Assembly (NCBI GenBank): GCA_021838985.1
Contig: JAKCCC010000070.1
Span: 1 to 7,946, forward strand
DNA: 7,946 bases
Source: Planctomycetota bacterium
GTDB taxonomy: Bacteria; Planctomycetota; Phycisphaerae; WQYP01
Direction of reading: 5' to 3'
In this document: piece by piece, positions 4,440 through 7,946 of the stretch
How positions within the stretch are numbered: position 1 is the stretch's first letter
Layout: each line of letters begins with the position of its first letter
Position numbers and translations under genes: made by a program
The notes under the pieces: generated by a model
The model's input: the letters and a program-made list of their open reading frames with translations, nothing else
What the model was told of the DNA's origin: nothing
The model's database searches: none

Positions 4440-6317
4440 ATGCTCCCATCCCCCCCCGCCCGCCCGCCGGAAACACCGGCCACGCTCGCGCCGACCCCGG
4501 ACTGGAATCTTTCCCACGGTTGGGCGCTGGCGCTCATCGCCCTGTTCGCCCTGCCCTTGTTTCTGATCTGCTTGGGCACGGGCGATGTCCGCGCCATGAT
4601 GGAGCTTTTTAACCTGGTGCCGGTGCGCGAGGCCTTCCGTGACCACCACTGGCTTATACCGACGCTGGGCGGCCGGCCACGCCTGGAAAAGCCACCCTTG
4701 GCGGTATGGGTGCCGGCGGCCTTGGCGGCGTGGTGGCATAGCGACAATATCTGGATTTTGCGACTGCCCTCGGTGCTGCTGGGGGTGGCGACGTGCTGGG
4801 GCGCGTACGCCATCGGATGTGTTACCTCGCGCGACCGGCGCCTCGGTTTTTTCGCGGCGCTGGCCCTAGCCTGCATGTTGGTGTTCATCCGGCAGGCGCG
4901 TCTGGCCAATTACGACATCTACGCCACCGCCTTCACCACGTTGGGCCTGCTGGCCCTGCTGGCGGCGGCGGAACGGCCGCAGCACCGGTGGCTTTGGTCG
5001 CTGATTGGTGGCGCGGTGCTGGGGCTGGATGTGTTGAGCAAAGGCCCGGTTCCGCCAATGTATGTGCTGCTGCCCTATGGGCTTTGGTTGCTGCGCTACC
5101 ATCGGCGTCAAGCCCGCGTCTGGTGGGGGCTGCTGCTCGCCCTGGCCGCTTCAGTGGCTGTGTTTTTGCCGTGGTTGGTCGCGGTAAACGCCCAGTATCA
5201 CGCCCAGTACGGCGGCAGCGCCTGGGCGATCTGGACACGCCAGTTCGTGCGGTACACCTCCGCTTCCGGCCCGCATTTTGAGCAGACCAACTGGTATTAT
5301 CTGGCGTTTCTGGGATGGATATTCCCATGGACCCCCGCGCTGATCGCCGGCCTGGCCTTACCGTGGCTTCCGGCCCATTCCGTCCCGGCGCCCAGCGCCG
5401 CCGAAAAGCGCGGACGTTGGCTGTTCTGGATGATTCTGGTGTTGGGCCTGCTTTTATTGACGATTCCGCACCAGAAGAAGCAGCGCTATGCGCTGCAGCA
5501 ATTTCCGTTCGCGGCCCTTTTAATCGCCGCGGTCTGGCAGGAATTGATCCGGCTTCCGAAACGGTGGCCGCTGGATGCGGCAACGAAAATCCTGTTGGCC
5601 GCCCAAGCCATTCTTATCTTCGCCTTGGGCTGCGGAATCGCAGTGCTGATTCCCGTGGTGTCGCTGGCCCATCGGGCGCCGCCGTATCACGAAGGGGCGT
5701 TGACGCTCACCGAGGCCCTGGCGCTGCTGCAGCCCGCACTGGCCGTGCTTCATCCGGTCGGTTGGGGCTTAACCGCCTTGTTGCTGATGCTGCTGGGATG
5801 GCAGCTCTGGCGTTGGCAATTTCAGCGCCGCTTTGACCGGGCTTTCCTGGCCTATGCCCTGGCGGGCTGGCTGTTTATGTTTACCTGCTATTGGGCTTAT
5901 TTCGCTGGCCGAGGCTACCAGGAAAGCCGCTATCGCCGCCCCACCCGGGCATTGGTGGCGCTGGCCCACGGCCGCACCATCTATACCCTGGCGGGGGATC
6001 CTTTGTGGCTGGGGGTGCTCTATTACGCCAACCAACTGCTGCCGCGGGTGATACCCGCGAAACTTCAGACCATCGCCGCCGCAGATCCGCGCGCACCGGT
6101 CTTTGTGCTCACCCGCGACCGGCCGCCCTGGACTACGGAACTCGCCGCGATTGCCCGCGCTACCCATCGCCGCCGTCGCGTGCTGGACCGGCTCAACGAC
6201 GGTCATTTTCTTCAGACGCTCTTTGAGCTATCCCCCTCCCGGGACTACGCGACGCTCCCCTCACGAACCGCATCTGTGCGGCCGGCGGATCTCCACCGCG
6301 CCTCCCAGCCGCCGTAG
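4440..6317 (+). CDS. ArnT/PMT-type polytopic glycosyltransferase
   Basis: Enzymes of this family (GT83/PMT_2 type) transfer a sugar from a polyprenyl-phosphate donor to a lipid or protein on the outer face of the cytoplasmic membrane. Seen here (about 625 residues): a Pro-rich N-terminus, a first membrane helix (roughly 28-46), then the first extracytoplasmic loop with D49 in GDVRAMMEL, HHWLIPTLGGRPRLEKPP and RLPSVLLG, the characteristic acidic-residue and EKPP loop of ArnT-like enzymes. Next come about ten more hydrophobic helices, with RLANYD, LSKGP and the late loop TIPHQKKQRYALQQFPF, then a soluble-looking C-terminal tail from about 500. The substrate cannot be read from sequence, so lipid A aminoarabinose transfer should not be assumed. 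Start: ATG 4440 is the first ATG; a TTG at 4431 adds three residues and lies better spaced from GAGG (4423-4426), so either is possible. It follows the hairpin-rich spacer rather than abutting murD, so it may have its own leader. Confidence 0.86.
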   Translation: MLPSPPARPPETPATLAPTPDWNLSHGWALALIALFALPLFLICLGTGDVRAMMELFNLVPVREAFRDHHWLIPTLGGRPRLEKPPLAVWVPAALAAWWHSDNIWILRLPSVLLGVATCWGAYAIGCVTSRDRRLGFFAALALACMLVFIRQARLANYDIYATAFTTLGLLALLAAAERPQHRWLWSLIGGAVLGLDVLSKGPVPPMYVLLPYGLWLLRYHRRQARVWWGLLLALAASVAVFLPWLVAVNAQYHAQYGGSAWAIWTRQFVRYTSASGPHFEQTNWYYLAFLGWIFPWTPALIAGLALPWLPAHSVPAPSAAEKRGRWLFWMILVLGLLLLTIPHQKKQRYALQQFPFAALLIAAVWQELIRLPKRWPLDAATKILLAAQAILIFALGCGIAVLIPVVSLAHRAPPYHEGALTLTEALALLQPALAVLHPVGWGLTALLLMLLGWQLWRWQFQRRFDRAFLAYALAGWLFMFTCYWAYFAGRGYQESRYRRPTRALVALAHGRTIYTLAGDPLWLGVLYYANQLLPRVIPAKLQTIAAADPRAPVFVLTRDRPPWTTELAAIARATHRRRRVLDRLNDGHFLQTLFELSPSRDYATLPSRTASVRPADLHRASQPP

Positions 6318-6389
6318 CCGGCGTGTCTCGATCCCCGCAGCTCCGGGACCAAGGGATTGTTAACCAATAACCTTACCCGCCCCGGCTTT

Positions 6390-6411
6390 TATCCCGATAG
6401 CGGTCGGGATG
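6390..6411. repeat. ATCCCGAT stem-loop
   Basis: ATCCCGA (6391-6397) pairs with TCGGGAT (6404-6410), with an additional T-G pair inside (6398/6403) and another outside. The four preceding Ts lie before the stem on +, so termination on the + strand is not supported; on the - strand an A-run follows. Confidence 0.55.
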
Positions 6412-6424
6412 ATTAGCCGCTCGT

Positions 6425-6440
6425 GTCGCCCCCTGGCGAC
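6425..6440. repeat. GTCGCC/GGCGAC stem-loop
   Basis: GTCGCC (6425-6430) pairs with GGCGAC (6435-6440) around a CCCT loop. It shares its arms with the palindromes at 161-174 and 4002-4029. A related imperfect stem follows: AGTCGCC (6453-6459) with GGCGATT (6475-6481), including one G-U. Confidence 0.5.
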
Positions 6441-6652
6441 CAGGCTCTGTCGAGTCGCCTAACGGTCTCTCAGCGGCGATTTACGGATTAGCCTTCCCGC
6501 CATGCCGGTGCCGTTTCCTTCCCCGGAGTGTAAACATCATTTCTTGGCGGACCCCAAGGCGCGACCTCCGCCGATGCGGTCGAACCCCAAGTTTCGCCCC
6601 GCTGGCTCAGGCCGAAGATGTCGGTAAAGCTGATGCCCGGGGACCGGCAAAA

Positions 6653-7804
6653 CTATTGCGGCAAAGCGATCAGCCGGCTGGCCCTGGCCGCCTTGGCGGT
6701 GTAGAGCGCCTGGTCCGCCCGCGCCATGATCTCATCTATCGCGCGGTCCTTCGGCTCGATGAACGCCACGCCCATGCTCAGCGTCGGCGGGGGATGGTGA
6801 CCGATCAGTGCCGCGGCGGCGGCGTAATCGCGGCGCAGCCGCTGGGTGATGGCGTCAATCTGCCCGGGACGAACTCCCGTCAGGGCGATGGCGAACTCGT
6901 CCCCGCCCAATCGTCCGACGGCGTCACTGGTCCGCAAAGCGGAAACGACCGTTCGGGCAAAGCAGCGCAGCAGTCGATCGCCGGCGGCGTGTCCGAGCGT
7001 GTCATTAACGATCTTCAGATTGTCCAGATCAACCAGCAGCAACGCGCCCTGCCCCGCGCTGTTTTCCGGACGCAGCATTCGCCACAAGACGGTCTGAAAC
7101 CCGCGCCGATTGAGCACTTGCGTAAGCTCATCGCGGTTGGCCGCGTCATGTAGCACGTGTTGGGCCCGCTCGGCGGCCATCACCATCAGGGACAGGTTCA
7201 ACCCCAGCGCCGCGATGACGGAAGGTAACAACAGCGGTCCCAAGGGGCTTCGGAACGCCATAAGCTTCGCGGAGCGCAGGGTTTGGGCGCACCAATAGCC
7301 GCGCCACGCGATGAATACGAAGCAGATGGCGGCCAGAATCGTGGCCAGCCAGGCGCCGGCGAGTTGCTGCCGCCGCGCGGCGCTCAACGTCACCCATCCC
7401 GTGGCCAGCACTAGCAAATCCATGGCCGCGGACAGCACCACCACCCGGTTGGATAGATGCCCACTGATCGGTGAGGGGATGGCCAGCAACAGGAAGACCG
7501 TGACAGCCAGCAGACCCAAATCCGCCAGGCGCAGCCGCCGGCCCACAAACCCCAGACAACCGTTCCAGCCACTACCCCAGGCCAGCACCGCCAGCGTATT
7601 GGCGGTGGGAATGGACAGCAATGCGGGGATTCCGCCTCTCAGTGCAAAGAGCAAGGCCGCCGCCATCCCGGCGAAGTTAGCGGCGCTCCAGTATGCGAAC
7701 CAGTGATCCCGCCGACGCACCAGATAGAATAGGAGATGCGCCAGTCCAAATACCGCCAGAATCAGGGTCAGAACGAGCAAGACCGTGCGCGGGTCGATAC
7801 GCAT
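6653..7804 (-). CDS. membrane diguanylate cyclase (GGDEF domain)
   Basis: This protein is expected to make cyclic di-GMP from two GTP molecules at the inner membrane. It is 383 residues from the ATG at 7804. The N-terminal ~212 residues hold about seven hydrophobic helices (near 7-29, 34-56, 60-84, 93-111, 121-140, 149-171, 189-212). I do not match this region to a named sensor domain. A short linker (AERAQHVLHDAANR) leads to the GGDEF domain: DELTQVLNRRGF (225-236), metal-binding D259 in VDLDNLKIVND, GHAAGDRLL, active-site RLGGDEF (GGDEF at 300-304) and RADQALYTAK near the end. RTSD (291-294), five residues before GGDEF, is a canonical inhibitory I-site, so product feedback is likely. An in-frame GTG at 7840 would add 12 residues, but a possible -10 box lies just upstream of it, so the ATG is preferred. 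The gene is convergent with the glycosyltransferase, with no obvious functional tie. Confidence 0.95.
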   Translation of the reverse strand: MRIDPRTVLLVLTLILAVFGLAHLLFYLVRRRDHWFAYWSAANFAGMAAALLFALRGGIPALLSIPTANTLAVLAWGSGWNGCLGFVGRRLRLADLGLLAVTVFLLLAIPSPISGHLSNRVVVLSAAMDLLVLATGWVTLSAARRQQLAGAWLATILAAICFVFIAWRGYWCAQTLRSAKLMAFRSPLGPLLLPSVIAALGLNLSLMVMAAERAQHVLHDAANRDELTQVLNRRGFQTVLWRMLRPENSAGQGALLLVDLDNLKIVNDTLGHAAGDRLLRCFARTVVSALRTSDAVGRLGGDEFAIALTGVRPGQIDAITQRLRRDYAAAAALIGHHPPPTLSMGVAFIEPKDRAIDEIMARADQALYTAKAARASRLIALPQ

Positions 7805-7842
7805 TTTGCACCAAACTCTAACCCTTACCTGTCGCCACACTC

Positions 7843-7869
7843 ACCATAACCAATATCGGCAAATGACAA
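7843..7869 (-). promoter_or_regulatory. possible promoter of the GGDEF gene
   Basis: Reading the - strand, TTGTCA (7869-7864) matches five of six -35 bases, and TATGGT (7848-7843) matches four of six -10 bases. The spacer is 15 nt, shorter than ideal. It would give a leader of roughly 30 bases before the ATG at 7804. Confidence 0.22.
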
Positions 7870-7903
7870 GGGTGTGGCCAGATTTTTTGGCAACCATCTT
7901 GGA

Positions 7904-7923
7904 AGCAGCGGCGCGCCGCTGCT
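7904..7923. repeat. 20-nt perfect palindrome upstream of the GGDEF gene
   Basis: The arms AGCAGCGGCG and CGCCGCTGCT are exact reverse complements with no spacer, so the site is two-fold symmetric DNA as well as a potential 8-bp hairpin. It lies 100 bases upstream of the GGDEF start. It could be an operator for a dimeric regulator or the end structure of a neighbouring gene beyond the window; no T-tract adjoins it. Confidence 0.5.
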
Positions 7924-7946
7924 CGGTACCGAAAGCGACGAGATCG

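Larger units (their letters stand above)
6318..6652. other. convergent intergenic region
   Basis: This lies between the ends of the glycosyltransferase (+) and the GGDEF gene (-). No gene is recognised. It holds stem-loops at 6391-6410, 6425-6440 and 6453-6481, and GATTAGCC occurs twice (6411-6418, 6486-6493) flanking the last two. No intrinsic terminator with a clear T-tract serves either gene. The rest (about 6495-6652) shows nothing I can name. Confidence 0.5.

Noticed and set aside
4033..4566. 177-residue + strand frame across the hairpin spacer
   Set aside because: It is Arg/Ser/Pro-rich with no motif, its codons run through perfect hairpins, and it ends inside the glycosyltransferase in another frame.
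6540..6600. GGTTCGACC on the minus strand as a tRNA T-arm
   Set aside because: The flanks do not form a 5-bp T-stem, the position that must be C is G, and no other tRNA arms could be built.

Overview
The window is GC-rich bacterial chromosome carrying four confident protein genes. Three lie on the + strand: dxs, murD and an ArnT/PMT-type membrane glycosyltransferase. One lies on the - strand: a membrane diguanylate cyclase. I saw no transposase, integrase, CRISPR array, tRNA or rRNA. The DXS wording (HLAPNLG, GDASIVNG, ESHA) and the repeat-rich GC-rich spacers remind me of Planctomycetota/PVC-type genomes. That placement is recalled, not computed, and is tentative.

Layout: 1-262 is a leader with hairpins, a short tandem repeat and a possible promoter. 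dxs (263-2263) makes 1-deoxy-D-xylulose 5-phosphate, the first step of the MEP isoprenoid pathway. After a 112-bp spacer with a 9-bp-stem hairpin comes murD (2376-3845), the D-glutamate-adding enzyme of peptidoglycan synthesis. A long spacer (3846-4439) follows, holding at least seven stem-loops, three of which share one architecture. Next is the glycosyltransferase (4440-6317), then a 335-bp spacer with more hairpins between convergent genes. The - strand GGDEF gene (6653-7804) and its short upstream region close the window.

The three + strand genes fit a cell-envelope theme. DXS feeds isoprenoid and hence undecaprenyl-phosphate synthesis. MurD builds the peptidoglycan precursor that is later loaded onto that lipid. 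ArnT-like enzymes use polyprenyl-phosphate-linked sugars as donors. This functional link is inference from family knowledge and gene order. The diguanylate cyclase is a separate signalling gene with an intact active site and an intact product-inhibition site.

The most interesting unexplained material is non-coding: the hairpin array upstream of the glycosyltransferase, and a GTCGCC/GGCGAC inverted-repeat motif that recurs in three separate spacers. Either could be a structured RNA or a family of mobile palindromes. Sequence reading alone does not decide between them.
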